A stretch of DNA of 47,401 nt from an uncultured Spirochaetaceae bacterium (GCA_944390015.1 CALXOL010000017.1:1-47401); one strand, 5' to 3'. Counted from the stretch's first letter, positions 16,291 through 26,286 are shown. Numbers and translations are program-made. Notes: generated by a model not told the origin, from the sequence alone.

Positions 16291-18158
16291 CAGCTCCTAC
16301 CTCCTCCACCGGAGAATCCCCCTCCAGAAAATCCAGAGAAACCGCTATGGCTCCCAGATCCACCCTTAAAGCGGTTTTCTGGTGGTGGAGCGATTAAGCT
16401 TCGTTCAAAAGCATAAGAGCGCCTCCAACCTGTCGAGAATGCGTGCCACATCATATAAGAACCGACATAGCTGGAAGATGCGTACCAGGATGGGGATGAG
16501 ACGCTGAGAGCCTCGAATTTCCGACTGTACTTCTCTTCAAGGTTAAGCGCAACGGCATACGAAAGATTATGATAATAGAACTCCGGATCCTCTTCGATAA
16601 GCCTTCTCAGCTGATCCATCTCCACCTTTTCAAGAAATTCCTTATATCCGAGTATCTTGGAAAGCATCTCATCGGCATAATCACTTCTCTTATTCACGGC
16701 AAAAGAGAAGAAAGAGGAAGAAAAGACCATCGCCGCATTAAGAATGGATAGCAAAGCGGACATGAAAACATCATAAGTGGCGATTATAAGCAGATATGAA
16801 CATACAAAAACCAAGATTGCCAGAAGAAGAGAGACCACGGCAATCTGCAACGCCATAATGGAATTTCTTACCCCGTTATTCGAGAAATACCTATGCCCTA
16901 TCAAAGAAAGCAATGCAAAGACCACCAGGGATGAAAAAAGAATGAAAAGAGTAAGCTCGCCCATATCCGAAATAGAAGTGAAAACAGAGAAAATGATTAC
17001 AAAAGCCATTCCAATTGCCCTGATTATCGATGCTCTCTTTAGACTCTTAGGTTCGAATAGAGGATGATTCTTCTCGTATGAGCGTTCCACCTCAGGAGAA
17101 ATCTTTGAAGAGGCAAGCTCAGAGAAATTTCTTCTTGCAAGCTCCTTGATATCCACGCTCTCCGCTCTCTGGAAAATCATGGAAAAAAGCCGGCGCTCAT
17201 AAGAAGGACGGTCTTTATCAATATCCTTAAGCTTTGTAAAGAGGAAATCGTCCTTCCCCCTCTCCTCTATCTTCATATACCCCTTATCGGCAAAATAGAA
17301 GAACATAGAGAGGATATCCTTATCGAATGTAACGGTATTGTCTATTATATATCCGACATCCAGGCTGCTTAGCCCTTCAGGAGGAGTGAAACAGACAGGG
17401 GAGATGAGCTCTTTGTCCCTGCCGAGTTTCATATAAGAGTAATATATGAAGGCCAGGACAATCACTGCCAGTACTATGTAAATAAGATTGAAGGTATTTC
17501 CGTACTCTCCCTTCAGCTCTTTTGAGGCAAAATAGCCCTCATCAAACTCCGCCCTGAGCGTAACCGCGCTATACGGACCGAGATCATGGGCAACTGCGGA
17601 TACTGTCAGGCCGTCACTCGAAATAGTATATTCAAGAGGATTTACAGAGCCATACTCTCCATAGGTGACCCATATCCTGTTTCTATCCACGGGATGCGGG
17701 AACGTAACGGAAAAAGAGAAGACACCTATATTGGTATCCCATGCGGGAGAGAGCAGGTTCATATACCATTCATCGTATTCCCTGTTGCCATCATCCTCTA
17801 AAAGATAGTCGTACATTATATGGTAATAAACTGAGCCGAACACATACTCATCGGGATTGCCAAGCCTTAATGAGAGATAATCGCCATTATAGCTGAGAAG
17901 TGCATCCACACTCGCCTTTATATTCGATATATCCGCAGTAAGCGTCTTAAAAGGATAGGGAGAAAACCTGTACTGTATATCTCTTATGATACCGTGACTA
18001 GGGGTGATAAAATCCAGGTCAAGGAACTCATTGAACGTACTCACGCTGTCATCAGATACCGAGACATCCACGTGGTAGCCGTCAACGATGAAGTTCTCCA
18101 TCGCAGAGAGAGAAGTAAGCGTAAAGAGAAACAATAATACAGGAATTAGTTTTTTCAT
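16287..18158 (-). CDS. DUF2207 membrane protein
   Basis: 623 residues. A signal peptide (MKKLIPVLLFLFTLTSLSA) leads to an extracytoplasmic beta-rich domain of about 200 residues, a membrane helix near 235 (NLIYIVLAVIVLAFIYYSYM), a cytoplasmic part (residues 250-370), a hydrophobic cluster of four helices around 375-500, and a C-terminus ending in Gly/Ser/Phe repeats (GFSGFSGGGFSGGGG). This is the DUF2207 architecture commonly paired with LemA, as here (gap of two bases). The function is unknown; envelope-related roles have been suggested for the pair. Confidence 0.85.
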   Translation of the reverse strand: MKKLIPVLLFLFTLTSLSAMENFIVDGYHVDVSVSDDSVSTFNEFLDLDFITPSHGIIRDIQYRFSPYPFKTLTADISNIKASVDALLSYNGDYLSLRLGNPDEYVFGSVYYHIMYDYLLEDDGNREYDEWYMNLLSPAWDTNIGVFSFSVTFPHPVDRNRIWVTYGEYGSVNPLEYTISSDGLTVSAVAHDLGPYSAVTLRAEFDEGYFASKELKGEYGNTFNLIYIVLAVIVLAFIYYSYMKLGRDKELISPVCFTPPEGLSSLDVGYIIDNTVTFDKDILSMFFYFADKGYMKIEERGKDDFLFTKLKDIDKDRPSYERRLFSMIFQRAESVDIKELARRNFSELASSKISPEVERSYEKNHPLFEPKSLKRASIIRAIGMAFVIIFSVFTSISDMGELTLFILFSSLVVFALLSLIGHRYFSNNGVRNSIMALQIAVVSLLLAILVFVCSYLLIIATYDVFMSALLSILNAAMVFSSSFFSFAVNKRSDYADEMLSKILGYKEFLEKVEMDQLRRLIEEDPEFYYHNLSYAVALNLEEKYSRKFEALSVSSPSWYASSSYVGSYMMWHAFSTGWRRSYAFERSLIAPPPENRFKGGSGSHSGFSGFSGGGFSGGGGRSW

Positions 18159-18160
18159 GG

Positions 18161-18712
18161 CTAAAACTGAACCTTCACATTCTCTTTCTTCTCATCGGAG
18201 ACATCCACATAACTCAGCTTCTTAAAGCCGAGAGAGGATGCGATAAGATTTGCTGGGAATACCATCATCTTATCATTGAAGGTACGGGCCGTAGCATTAT
18301 AATACTTTCTGGCATTAAGAATCTCACTCTCAACCTGATTAAGAGAGTTCTGCAGATCCATGAAATTCGTATTAGCCTTCAAATCAGGATAACTCTCGGC
18401 AAGCGCAAAGAGGTTGCGTAGCGTCCCGCTAAGGATATTATCCGCCTTATCGCGCTCATCAACACCTTTTGCTGCGATACAGGCGTTTCTTGCCTCAATG
18501 ACACTGCTTAGTGTCTTCTCCTCATGCTTTGCATAGCCCTTTACGGTCTCAACAAGATTAGGGATGAGGTCATAACGCTTATTAAGATGCACGTCGATAC
18601 CGCTTTCGGCCTCCTCCGCCCTGTTCTTGGCCTTTACAAGCCCGTTATATACGCCTATGGCCCAAATTGCGATAACAATTACGATTGCAAGTATGATGAA
18701 AAAAACAGTCAT
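18161..18712 (-). CDS. lemA: LemA family protein
   Basis: 183 residues. One N-terminal membrane helix precedes the conserved cytoplasmic-type helical bundle with VYNGLVKAKNRAEEAESGIDVHLNKR, RYDLIPNLVETVKGYAKHE, YPDLKANTNFMDLQ, and RKYYNATARTFNDK. All are LemA family signatures. The role is unknown; it is always close to DUF2207 or metalloprotease genes. First gene of the lemA-DUF2207-kinase-DUF92 operon. Confidence 0.93.
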   Translation of the reverse strand: MTVFFIILAIVIVIAIWAIGVYNGLVKAKNRAEEAESGIDVHLNKRYDLIPNLVETVKGYAKHEEKTLSSVIEARNACIAAKGVDERDKADNILSGTLRNLFALAESYPDLKANTNFMDLQNSLNQVESEILNARKYYNATARTFNDKMMVFPANLIASSLGFKKLSYVDVSDEKKENVKVQF

Positions 18713-18743
18713 AAGATCTCCTCAACAAGAATATTAACACATA

Positions 18744-18766
18744 TTGGGGAAAATGCCTTTCCCCAA
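18744..18766. repeat. perfect 9-bp hairpin in the lemA leader
   Basis: TTGGGGAAA-ATGCC-TTTCCCCAA lies between lemA and argR, in the probable lemA 5' leader. No T-run follows on the minus side. Possible regulatory RNA structure or operator. Confidence 0.4.
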
Positions 18767-18801
18767 AATCAATCTTCAGAGCAAACAGAGAAAACAACAT
18801 A

Positions 18802-18856
18802 TTGATTATCCAAAACTTTTGGGTTAATATTGCATAAATATGCAATTTGCATTCAT
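18802..18856 (+). promoter_or_regulatory. argR promoter with candidate ARG box
   Basis: TTGATT (18802-18807), 17 bp, TAATAT (18825-18830). The spacer contains a perfect palindrome CCAAAACTTTTGG (18810-18822). The start site is overlapped by the near-palindromic TGCATAAATATGCA (18831-18844) followed by TTTGCATTCAT, which resembles the AT-rich paired ARG boxes bound by ArgR. Autoregulation is likely; the operator assignment is inference. Confidence 0.5.
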
Positions 18857-18871
18857 TTTGTGGAGGATGTA

Positions 18872-19342
18872 ATGCGAGAGAGACACAACAGGCTGTCGGT
18901 AATCAAGGAACTCATAAAAAATAACCGTATCGACAATCAGGACACCTTACTGGAAATGCTGAAGAAAGAAGGATTCAGCGTTACTCAGGCCACGCTATCT
19001 AGGGATCTGAAGATGCTCAAAGTCGGAAAAATCTCTGACGGATGGTCTGGCTATTATTACAGTCTACCTGAAAATGATTTTGTTTCAGAGAGTGAAAAGA
19101 GCTATATACAGGACGTAAGACGTGGTATCATATCCATTGAGTTCTCGGGTGATATCGGAGTAATAAAAACAAGGCCAGGACATGCAAACAGCGTATGTTT
19201 CGCATTGGATGTCCTTGCCTTACCGGAGATTCTCGGATCCATCGCTGGAGATGACACGATTTTCATCATCTTGCGCGAGGGAATGACAAAAGAGGACCTT
19301 CTTGAAAGCTTCCAGACGAGAATACCAGAGATTAAAGATTAG
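18872..19342 (+). CDS. argR: arginine repressor family regulator ArgR
   Basis: 156 residues. The N-terminal winged helix has FSVTQATLSRDLKML, the recognition helix of ArgR. The C-terminal oligomerisation/arginine-binding domain has RPGHANSVCFALD and GSIAGDDTIFIILR; the paired aspartates bind arginine. I choose the ATG at 18872 because GGAGG lies seven bases upstream; a frame 14 residues longer lacks support. It is followed by pgi after nine bases, an unusual partner. Confidence 0.92.
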   Translation: MRERHNRLSVIKELIKNNRIDNQDTLLEMLKKEGFSVTQATLSRDLKMLKVGKISDGWSGYYYSLPENDFVSESEKSYIQDVRRGIISIEFSGDIGVIKTRPGHANSVCFALDVLALPEILGSIAGDDTIFIILREGMTKEDLLESFQTRIPEIKD

Positions 19343-19351
19343 GGGAATGAA

Positions 19352-20914
19352 ATGGAGTACGTCAATTTAGACAAGACAAAGGCCTTTCAACAGTTGAAAG
19401 GAATGGAGAAGAAGAGCGTAAAGGATCTTCTGACAAAAAATCGCATAAAGAGCTCAAACATCAAACTCGGCGGTGGCCTTACTTATAATTATGCAGCAAT
19501 GAACGTATCCGATGAGATCGTATCAAAGTTGAAAAATCTTGCTACTGAGATGGATTTGATTAGCAAATATAAGGAAATCCTGAAAGGCAGCGTAATGAAT
19601 ACGGGAGAAAAAAGACTCGTGCTTCACCACCTGACAAGGGGCAACGTTCTTGGATGCAAGGTAGAGGCTGACGGAGAGGATAAGGAGGCTTTCTACAAAG
19701 GAGAGCTGGAGAAGATCAAAGCGTTCTCCAAAGACGTTCATGAAGGGTTAATCAAAGGAAGTACGGGTAAGGCCTTCAAGACCGTGTGTCAGATTGGAAT
19801 CGGAGGCTCAGATCTTGGGCCAAGAGCCCTTTATCTAGCACTCAAAGGGTACGAGAAGAAGATGAATGCTGAGTTCATCTCCAACGTAGACCCAGATGAT
19901 GCAGCTGAGGTAATAAGCCGTCTTGACTTTGAAACGACGCTATTCATACTCGTTTCAAAGAGTGGAACCACTCAGGAGACTCTCACAAACAGGGATCTGG
20001 TACTTGAGACACTTAAGAAATCACCTATAAAAGGACTTGTACCAAACAAGCACATGGTTGCCGTAACAAGTAAGACAAGCCCTCTGGCAAAGGATGAGAC
20101 GCTACTAAAGTCCTTCTTCATCGATGACTATATCGGAGGAAGATATTCTTCTACAAGTGCCGTTGGAGGAGTCGTCCTTTCCTTGGCATATGGCTATGAC
20201 GTATTCTCATCCATCCTTGAAGGAGCTCATGAGGAGGATGTACTATCACTTAACGAGTGCCCTAAGGAGAACGGAGCCTTGATGGATGCGCTAATCGGAT
20301 TCTACATGAGAAACATCATGGATTATCCATCGACAGCGATTCTTCCATATTCACAGGCCCTATCCCGCTTCCCCGCGCATCTTCAGCAGCTGGATATGGA
20401 ATCAAATGGAAAACATGTGAACAGATTCGGAGAGAAGATTGACTATGTGACGGGTCCAGTAATCTTCGGAGAGCCTGGAACCAACGGGCAGCACTCATTC
20501 TACCAGCTTCTACATCAGGGAACAGATGTCGTACCTCTACAGTTCATCGGATTCAAAAAAAGCCAGTATGGAATGGATATAGAGACCGACGGGTCGATGA
20601 GTCAGACAAAGCTTAATGCGAACCTCTCCGCACAGATTGTGGCTTTCGCGCTGGGAAAAGACGATGCGAACCCGAACAAGGAGTTTGATGGTAACAGGCC
20701 TTCTTCCTTAATCTATGGAGAAAAGCTTACCCCGAAAGCACTTGGCGCACTACTTGCACACTATGAGAACAAGGTCATGTTCCAGGGCTTCTTATGGAAC
20801 CTTAACTCTTTCGACCAGGAAGGAGTACAGCTTGGAAAAGTTCTTGCAAAGAAGGTTCTTAAAGGTTGCGAAGGCGATGAGGTACTTAAGGCATACGCCG
20901 ATCTACTCATCTAA
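19352..20914 (+). CDS. pgi: glucose-6-phosphate isomerase
   Basis: 520 residues; glucose-6-phosphate to fructose-6-phosphate in glycolysis. The core includes VCQIGIGGSDLGPRALYLAL, FILVSKSGTTQETL (sugar-phosphate binding), IGGRYSSTSAVGG, and the C-terminal region EPGTNGQHSFYQLLHQGT with the catalytic Gln-His-Ser-Phe motif. It sits behind argR in one transcript and ends at a terminator. In that layout a central glycolytic enzyme would follow a promoter that ArgR may control. Confidence 0.97.
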   Translation: MEYVNLDKTKAFQQLKGMEKKSVKDLLTKNRIKSSNIKLGGGLTYNYAAMNVSDEIVSKLKNLATEMDLISKYKEILKGSVMNTGEKRLVLHHLTRGNVLGCKVEADGEDKEAFYKGELEKIKAFSKDVHEGLIKGSTGKAFKTVCQIGIGGSDLGPRALYLALKGYEKKMNAEFISNVDPDDAAEVISRLDFETTLFILVSKSGTTQETLTNRDLVLETLKKSPIKGLVPNKHMVAVTSKTSPLAKDETLLKSFFIDDYIGGRYSSTSAVGGVVLSLAYGYDVFSSILEGAHEEDVLSLNECPKENGALMDALIGFYMRNIMDYPSTAILPYSQALSRFPAHLQQLDMESNGKHVNRFGEKIDYVTGPVIFGEPGTNGQHSFYQLLHQGTDVVPLQFIGFKKSQYGMDIETDGSMSQTKLNANLSAQIVAFALGKDDANPNKEFDGNRPSSLIYGEKLTPKALGALLAHYENKVMFQGFLWNLNSFDQEGVQLGKVLAKKVLKGCEGDEVLKAYADLLI

Positions 20915-20934
20915 AAGGTATGATGATAAAACAT

Positions 20935-20965
20935 GGGCAGAGGAGAAAAATCCCCTGCCCTTTTC
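20935..20965 (+). terminator. argR-pgi terminator
   Basis: GGGCAGAGGA-GAAAAA-TCCCCTGCCC (one mismatch) followed by TTTTC, 20 bases after the pgi stop. Confidence 0.8.
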
Positions 20966-21097
20966 ATTAAAAGACCGCACCGTATAAGCGATGCGGAAAC
21001 ACTAAAAACCATTTAAAAAGAATTCTAATTTAATCTACAAATATTTTTGAAGAAAAGAATTGCACCTCAGGCACAGAATCTCTCTTTCCAGTCACAC

Positions 21098-23044
21098 TCA
21101 GATATCAAGTGCTGCATGGTATCCCTGATAGATTGCCGCAGTGATGTTCGCCACTCTTGTACAGTCTCCAATCTCACGAACCCAAGGTGCGGCTTCACGC
21201 ATTTTTTCGATACCTTTTCTTTCTGGAACCTGTCCTGCTGCACAGATCACTGTATTTCCCTCGACTAGGGCCTCCCTACCGAAGGCATCTCTGCATATTA
21301 ACCCATCATCCGTTACTTTCAGAGCAGTATGGTTGAGGAAAACAGAGGCGTATTTTTCAACCATGCTCATGAGGATTGGGCGATGTCGTATGTTGCAGTC
21401 CGAAGCAAGTTGGTCTTTCATCTCAACAATTGCGACCTTGTGTCCCTCCATTCCAAGATGGACTGCGCACTCACAACCTGCCAGTCCTCCCCCAAGAATA
21501 ACAACAGTATCAGCAACACTATTCTTCTTCCGGTAATAATCATTGACTACGATGACATTCTCCCTCTCAATTCCCTCAATTGGAGGAATAACCGGCCTAC
21601 TTCCTACTGCTATAATCAGAGCCTCGGCATTCAGCTCCTTTATGATTTCGGGGGTTGCTTCTGTATTAAGTCTCAAATCTACCCCGGCAAGCCTAGCCTG
21701 TCTCTCAAGAGTCTTGCCAAGTTGATACATTTCATACTTGAAAGGAATTGCCTGTTCACTGACAAGAATACCACCCAGCACATCTTTTTTCTCAATCAGC
21801 GTGACCTGATGTCCACGTCTTGCTGCAATTACTGCAGCCTCAAGACCTCCCACACCACCGCCTGCGACAACAACATTTTTCTTACATGGGGCAGGAGTAA
21901 GATGCAGTCCCTCTATCTCTCGTCCGATCAGAGGATTGACTGCACAGCGTCGCGTGCCCGTCATAGGCCGTTCTGCCATACAAGTGAAACATCTCAAACA
22001 GTGTACAATCTCATCATCCCGACCTGAACTAACCTTGTTGGGCAGTTCAGGGTCAGCAAGCAATGCACGGGCCATTTCCACCACATCTGCCTTACCACTG
22101 GCAATAATCTCCTCCATCTGCTCTGGATCATTTAGAGCTCCTATAGTAGCTACGGGTTTTGAAACATGCTTCTTTATCTCCGAGGCAAGCCAGACATTGT
22201 CCCCATGAGGAGCGAACATCGGCAAATGAGTTCTAAAGAACCCAAACTGATAACTACCGGCGGAAACATGAATCAAATCAACCAAATCCTCAAGCCCCTG
22301 AGCGATTGCGATACCATCTTTGATATCGTATCCGCCTTCAAAAAACTCAGATCCGCTCATACGTAATTCAATCGGGAATCCATCTCCGACGGAATCTCTG
22401 ACCGATTGCAACACACGTCGTGCGAACCGAAGCCTGTTCTCGAAAGATCCACCATATTCATCACTTCGGTGATTGAAAGCAGGAGAGAGGAATTGATTAA
22501 TCAGCCAGCCATGACCGGCGTGAATCATGACCATCTGGAATCCCGCACGTTTCGCTAATGCTGCCGTTTCTCCGTAGGACTGCACGATATCATCAATCTG
22601 TTCGTCGGTAAGAGCTTTGACAGAAATACCATCTGGACGCACCCAGTCGCTTGGGCCATATTGCGTCAGACCTTGCTTTCTATCCTTATCAATGAGATAA
22701 GTTCCAGCATACTGTCCACTGTGACTCAACTCGACACTGGGTACTGCGCCATGTCTTGAAATTGCGTCGGCTACGAATGTCCAGCTTGCCAAGCTACCAG
22801 GAGTCTTCAAATCAAGATGAAACATGTGGGAAGCGTCTGTCTCTGGATGGACGACAAGCTCGCTGGCAGTAACAGCAGCGGCTCCACCCATTGCCCTCAA
22901 TTCATAGAAACCTGCCGTCCTAGAACCGACACAACAATCCGCCGTGATATCTGTTCCCCCCATAGGAGCAGAGAACATCCTGTTACGGAATATAACGTTA
23001 CCAAGCCTAATCGGCTTACACAGATGCGGATACCTTATGCTCAT
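21098..23044 (-). CDS. NADH:flavin oxidoreductase / 2,4-dienoyl-CoA reductase family enzyme
   Basis: 648 residues with the start at 23044 (GAGG five bases upstream; a GTG two codons earlier is possible). An N-terminal old-yellow-enzyme TIM barrel binds FMN (HAGHGWLINQFLSPAFNHRSDEYGG is the conserved substrate/FMN loop). A [4Fe-4S] site follows (CLRCFTC plus a Cys 12 residues on), then two dinucleotide folds (VVVAGGGVGG and VVILGGGLAG) for FAD and NAD(P)H. Relatives include FadH, 2-enoate reductase and bile-acid/phenolic reductases. In this block it likely reduces a C=C bond of an imported unsaturated acid. Substrate unknown. Confidence 0.88.
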   Translation of the reverse strand: MSIRYPHLCKPIRLGNVIFRNRMFSAPMGGTDITADCCVGSRTAGFYELRAMGGAAAVTASELVVHPETDASHMFHLDLKTPGSLASWTFVADAISRHGAVPSVELSHSGQYAGTYLIDKDRKQGLTQYGPSDWVRPDGISVKALTDEQIDDIVQSYGETAALAKRAGFQMVMIHAGHGWLINQFLSPAFNHRSDEYGGSFENRLRFARRVLQSVRDSVGDGFPIELRMSGSEFFEGGYDIKDGIAIAQGLEDLVDLIHVSAGSYQFGFFRTHLPMFAPHGDNVWLASEIKKHVSKPVATIGALNDPEQMEEIIASGKADVVEMARALLADPELPNKVSSGRDDEIVHCLRCFTCMAERPMTGTRRCAVNPLIGREIEGLHLTPAPCKKNVVVAGGGVGGLEAAVIAARRGHQVTLIEKKDVLGGILVSEQAIPFKYEMYQLGKTLERQARLAGVDLRLNTEATPEIIKELNAEALIIAVGSRPVIPPIEGIERENVIVVNDYYRKKNSVADTVVILGGGLAGCECAVHLGMEGHKVAIVEMKDQLASDCNIRHRPILMSMVEKYASVFLNHTALKVTDDGLICRDAFGREALVEGNTVICAAGQVPERKGIEKMREAAPWVREIGDCTRVANITAAIYQGYHAALDI

Positions 23045-23103
23045 TTCCACCTCACTTGCTCATAATAATTTACATGTGTTTTAAATATAGTTTACCAGAG
23101 CAG

Positions 23104-23137
23104 AAAAACTCCATACCGCATCATGGCGGTGTGGAGT
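23104..23137 (-). terminator. terminator after the esterase gene
   Basis: ACTCCACACCGCC-ATGAT-GCGGTATGGAGT hairpin (12 bp with a G-U) followed by TTTTT on the minus strand. It separates the esterase transcript from the oxidoreductase gene; the repeated A-run on the other side makes it partly bidirectional. Confidence 0.8.
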
Positions 23138-23170
23138 AAAAATCCAGCAGATAAAACACATATTGGATAT

Positions 23171-24892
23171 TTAAGTTGCATCAGTTCCCATATAAAGAAG
23201 CTTTCCATCAACTTTTGAGAACTTTGACATGAACTGATCCCAAGATGCCCAACTCTCCCCTGGGTAATTGGCATGGGACATATCACGAACTGTTCCAACT
23301 GTAAGCATAGGAACCTTCTTCTTGTTTAAATACACATAGTAGCTGATTTCTCCACATGTATACTTCAACGGAATCTCATCCAGCTTGTATATCTTAATCA
23401 GGTTTCTAAGAAAAGCCGCAATGTCATGAGCTGCGTGATATTCCATCTCTCCATGTTCCAGATCTGCACATAGCCAATCTTTTTCTCCAAAGAGAAAGAA
23501 GAAAGGTACTGCAGGATCAATTCTCTCAGGCAAACACAAATCTTCGTCAGGACTTACCAATGCAGACCAAGGAGCAACTGCTGCAAAGACATCCGGGGCC
23601 TTCTGCGCAAGTGTTGAGGTCATCATACCACCACTGGACTGTCCACAGGCAAAAATACGGCTTTCATCGACTTCGCATCGCATCTTCACATCCTCGATGA
23701 GGCTAAGGATAAATTTCACATCGTCAATTTTCTCACCTTTATATGAGCCTTCCCACAAAAGCAGGTTCCTTAGGCAGCCAGGTTTCTGCTGGGAGACACA
23801 AGCTTCGGGGAACACGACGATAAAATCCCTTTCTTCCGCAACCCTGCTCATACCGGAAAGACTGATAAAACTCTCCGCTGTTCCTCCTCGTCCATGCATA
23901 CAGACTACAAGAGGAGCCCTCTTGCCGCTCCTAGCCACTCGACTTGGCACATACTCATACCACAGGCGGGTCCACCCATCCAGTTCCATCGTGTGGCGTG
24001 TAAAACCATACGCCTCTGGATCGATGCGAATCCGCAACTGCTTGGTTCCAAAACCACGGTGACGACAGGACTTGCTCAGATAATCCCAGACAGCATCCAA
24101 GGAAGAAGGTTCCATCTTGCCATCATAACCATTAGTTATGCGAACCTGGGCAATGTTCTCCTCGTTTATCTGGCTCTTAAGGCATACGGCTGATGGAAAA
24201 TAAATCTCATCAGCCCACTGATTCGCAAAGCATTCATCTGAACATCCGTTATTTTCCATCCAGTAGAGGAAAGCAGATTTGTTTGCGCCTTCCTTCGCCT
24301 TCCATGACATCCATACAGGAACTGGTACTTTTGATGCAGAGATCACAAGCTCTGTCTTACCTGTATTCTGCGCTCCCGCACTGACTGGAGCATTGATGGT
24401 TACTTTATCGTCAAGATCTCCAAAAGTTGCCAGTCCAGACCATTCGCTCGACATTTTCATTACAGCCTGCTGGGCTACAGTGGCTCCATTGCCAATACCG
24501 AATGCATAGATATTGTCTTGCATGGCAACATAACCACGTCGTCCGTTTATCTGGACATAGACCCTGTTCATATAATCAGCATCCGTTCCATCAAAGTTCC
24601 AACCACCATTCCCGCTCTTGAGCACATGAAGGAACACATGGTGCCTGTCGGCAAAGTCAAGCCATTGACTATGCCCAAGGTAATCAAGAACATTCTCATC
24701 ATCAGGTGCTGCGACTACCAGACAAGGCCGATTATAAACAAGATCTTTTGTAATATAAGTATAGAAAGTACGAATCTTACCATCAACTTCCACAGTCTCT
24801 TCAAATAAGCCATCGACAAGGCATTTTCGAGGCTCGTTATGATCCACATCCAAGACACTCATATCTTTTGGAAAAGTCTTTACTTCAAGCAT
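23171..24892 (-). CDS. serine esterase, PHB-depolymerase/feruloyl-esterase-like
   Basis: 573 residues, no signal peptide, so probably intracellular. The N-terminal ~300 residues form an accessory region of unclear fold. The C-terminal part is an alpha/beta hydrolase: PLVVCMHGRGGTAESF (oxyanion region), IFACGQSSGGMMTSTLA with the nucleophile in GQSSG, FFFLFGEKDWL as the likely acid strand, and MSHANYPGESW with the catalytic His. This resembles PHB-depolymerase family esterases, a group that includes feruloyl and acetylxylan esterases. ATG follows GAGGAG by nine bases. It sits directly after the anion transporter (20-base gap). Confidence 0.8.
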   Translation of the reverse strand: MLEVKTFPKDMSVLDVDHNEPRKCLVDGLFEETVEVDGKIRTFYTYITKDLVYNRPCLVVAAPDDENVLDYLGHSQWLDFADRHHVFLHVLKSGNGGWNFDGTDADYMNRVYVQINGRRGYVAMQDNIYAFGIGNGATVAQQAVMKMSSEWSGLATFGDLDDKVTINAPVSAGAQNTGKTELVISASKVPVPVWMSWKAKEGANKSAFLYWMENNGCSDECFANQWADEIYFPSAVCLKSQINEENIAQVRITNGYDGKMEPSSLDAVWDYLSKSCRHRGFGTKQLRIRIDPEAYGFTRHTMELDGWTRLWYEYVPSRVARSGKRAPLVVCMHGRGGTAESFISLSGMSRVAEERDFIVVFPEACVSQQKPGCLRNLLLWEGSYKGEKIDDVKFILSLIEDVKMRCEVDESRIFACGQSSGGMMTSTLAQKAPDVFAAVAPWSALVSPDEDLCLPERIDPAVPFFFLFGEKDWLCADLEHGEMEYHAAHDIAAFLRNLIKIYKLDEIPLKYTCGEISYYVYLNKKKVPMLTVGTVRDMSHANYPGESWASWDQFMSKFSKVDGKLLYMGTDAT

Positions 24893-24912
24893 GACTATTT
24901 ACTCCTCTATCA

Positions 24913-26202
24913 TTAAGAATACATTGGGAATACCGTCATTATCCATGTGACGTTCACAGCACATAGTAGAATTGCAGGGACAATGGACTGCTTGACAATC
25001 GACTTTAGGTCGTAGCCACCATTTGCCATACACATCGGAATGGCAGGTGTTGCCATAGGAGTCATGAATGAACTTAGACATGCGGACTGAACCAAAAGGA
25101 CAATTCCTACAGGATTTGCACCCATTGCTTTACATGCCAGAATTGCAATCGGAATGAAAATAATGATAACAGTACGGTTCATCATGACCTGAGTAAGCAA
25201 GAATGGGACTATGAAGAATACAAAGCCAATCAGGTATGGGTTGGACAGCCTATTTGCAAAGCTAGCAAGTATACTTCCGACAACCTCTCCTGCTCCTGTC
25301 TGACTGAGAGCACCACCCATTGCCAGGGATCCTACGAAAAGAAAAGCCATTGGAAGATTGATTGCACTGACAGCTTCCTTCTCTGACAAAACACCAAAGA
25401 CAACCATGGCGACAGCACCTGTCATACATATGACCCAGGTCTGGATTCTTAGCTGAGGCTGGAATAAAAGAGCAAGGGTTGTCACGATGAAGATAATGTA
25501 ACCTGCACGTTCCTTAAAAGGAGAGAGAGGTTCACGCTTATCTGCACGACTCTCTATGGCCTTTCCTTTAAGAGGAGACTCAGCTGGACTGAACTTCGTT
25601 GAGAAGAATACACAGTAGATGAACATCACAATCATGGACGGAAGACGAGCCTTCATGCAGTCGGTAAGCGCAACTGTATATGTTGTGTAGTCGTTAGCCT
25701 CTAGATAGCCATTCATCTCAGCAAAGACTGTTGCACCTGCGCCAAGTGGCAATACAGATACAGTAGATATACAGGCAATTGCTATTGGGAACAGTACTTT
25801 GGAGGGGCTTATGTTCATCTCCTCACAGGTGGCGATAAGCATCGGAGCCATAATGCCATAAACAATAACCGAACTCTGGATGAACTGAGATAACAGCATC
25901 GTGATCAATATATAGCCGAACATAACCCGGACAAGGGAACCTTTAGCGATTCGATTGACACTGGCAGCTACTTTACGTACGAACTGCGTCCTGTTAAAGC
26001 CTGCGGCGACAACGAACATCGACATCATCATCAGGCCATTGGCGTTACCGAAATATCCTGCAGCGGTGGCAGGATCCAAACATCCTGTTAGTACAAAGGC
26101 CAGCATGCTGACCAAAGCAGTCAGTCCCATCGGCCATTTGCCGATGATGTAACTGGCCATCGTAAGAACACATATAATCAGACAGATTACTAGGTGACTC
26201 AT
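24913..26202 (-). CDS. SLC13/DASS-like anion transporter
   Basis: 429 residues, about eleven membrane segments and two hairpin-like repeats (MAPMLIATCEEMNISPSKVLFP, and QSACLSSFMTPMATPAIPMC near the end). This is the ArsB/NhaD/DASS arrangement of sodium-coupled di- or tricarboxylate carriers. The start at 26202 is chosen because GGGAGG lies four to five bases upstream of ATG; the frame extends 11 codons further. Placed between a UxaA-type dehydratase and an esterase, it probably imports the organic acid or ester degraded by them. Substrate not determinable. Confidence 0.8.
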   Translation of the reverse strand: MSHLVICLIICVLTMASYIIGKWPMGLTALVSMLAFVLTGCLDPATAAGYFGNANGLMMMSMFVVAAGFNRTQFVRKVAASVNRIAKGSLVRVMFGYILITMLLSQFIQSSVIVYGIMAPMLIATCEEMNISPSKVLFPIAIACISTVSVLPLGAGATVFAEMNGYLEANDYTTYTVALTDCMKARLPSMIVMFIYCVFFSTKFSPAESPLKGKAIESRADKREPLSPFKERAGYIIFIVTTLALLFQPQLRIQTWVICMTGAVAMVVFGVLSEKEAVSAINLPMAFLFVGSLAMGGALSQTGAGEVVGSILASFANRLSNPYLIGFVFFIVPFLLTQVMMNRTVIIIFIPIAILACKAMGANPVGIVLLVQSACLSSFMTPMATPAIPMCMANGGYDLKSIVKQSIVPAILLCAVNVTWIMTVFPMYS

Positions 26203-26286
26203 TTTTCCTCCCTTTTGTTCTGTTTTAAGCAGCAAAGATACCTGACATCCTTTCCCTGGCAGATAACCATGTTTATTTACAATTTC

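Noticed and set aside
21329-22027. 232-residue plus-strand frame opposite the flavoenzyme
   Set aside because: Cysteine- and serine-rich nonsense product; the minus frame has clear FMN, Fe-S and FAD motifs over the same bases.
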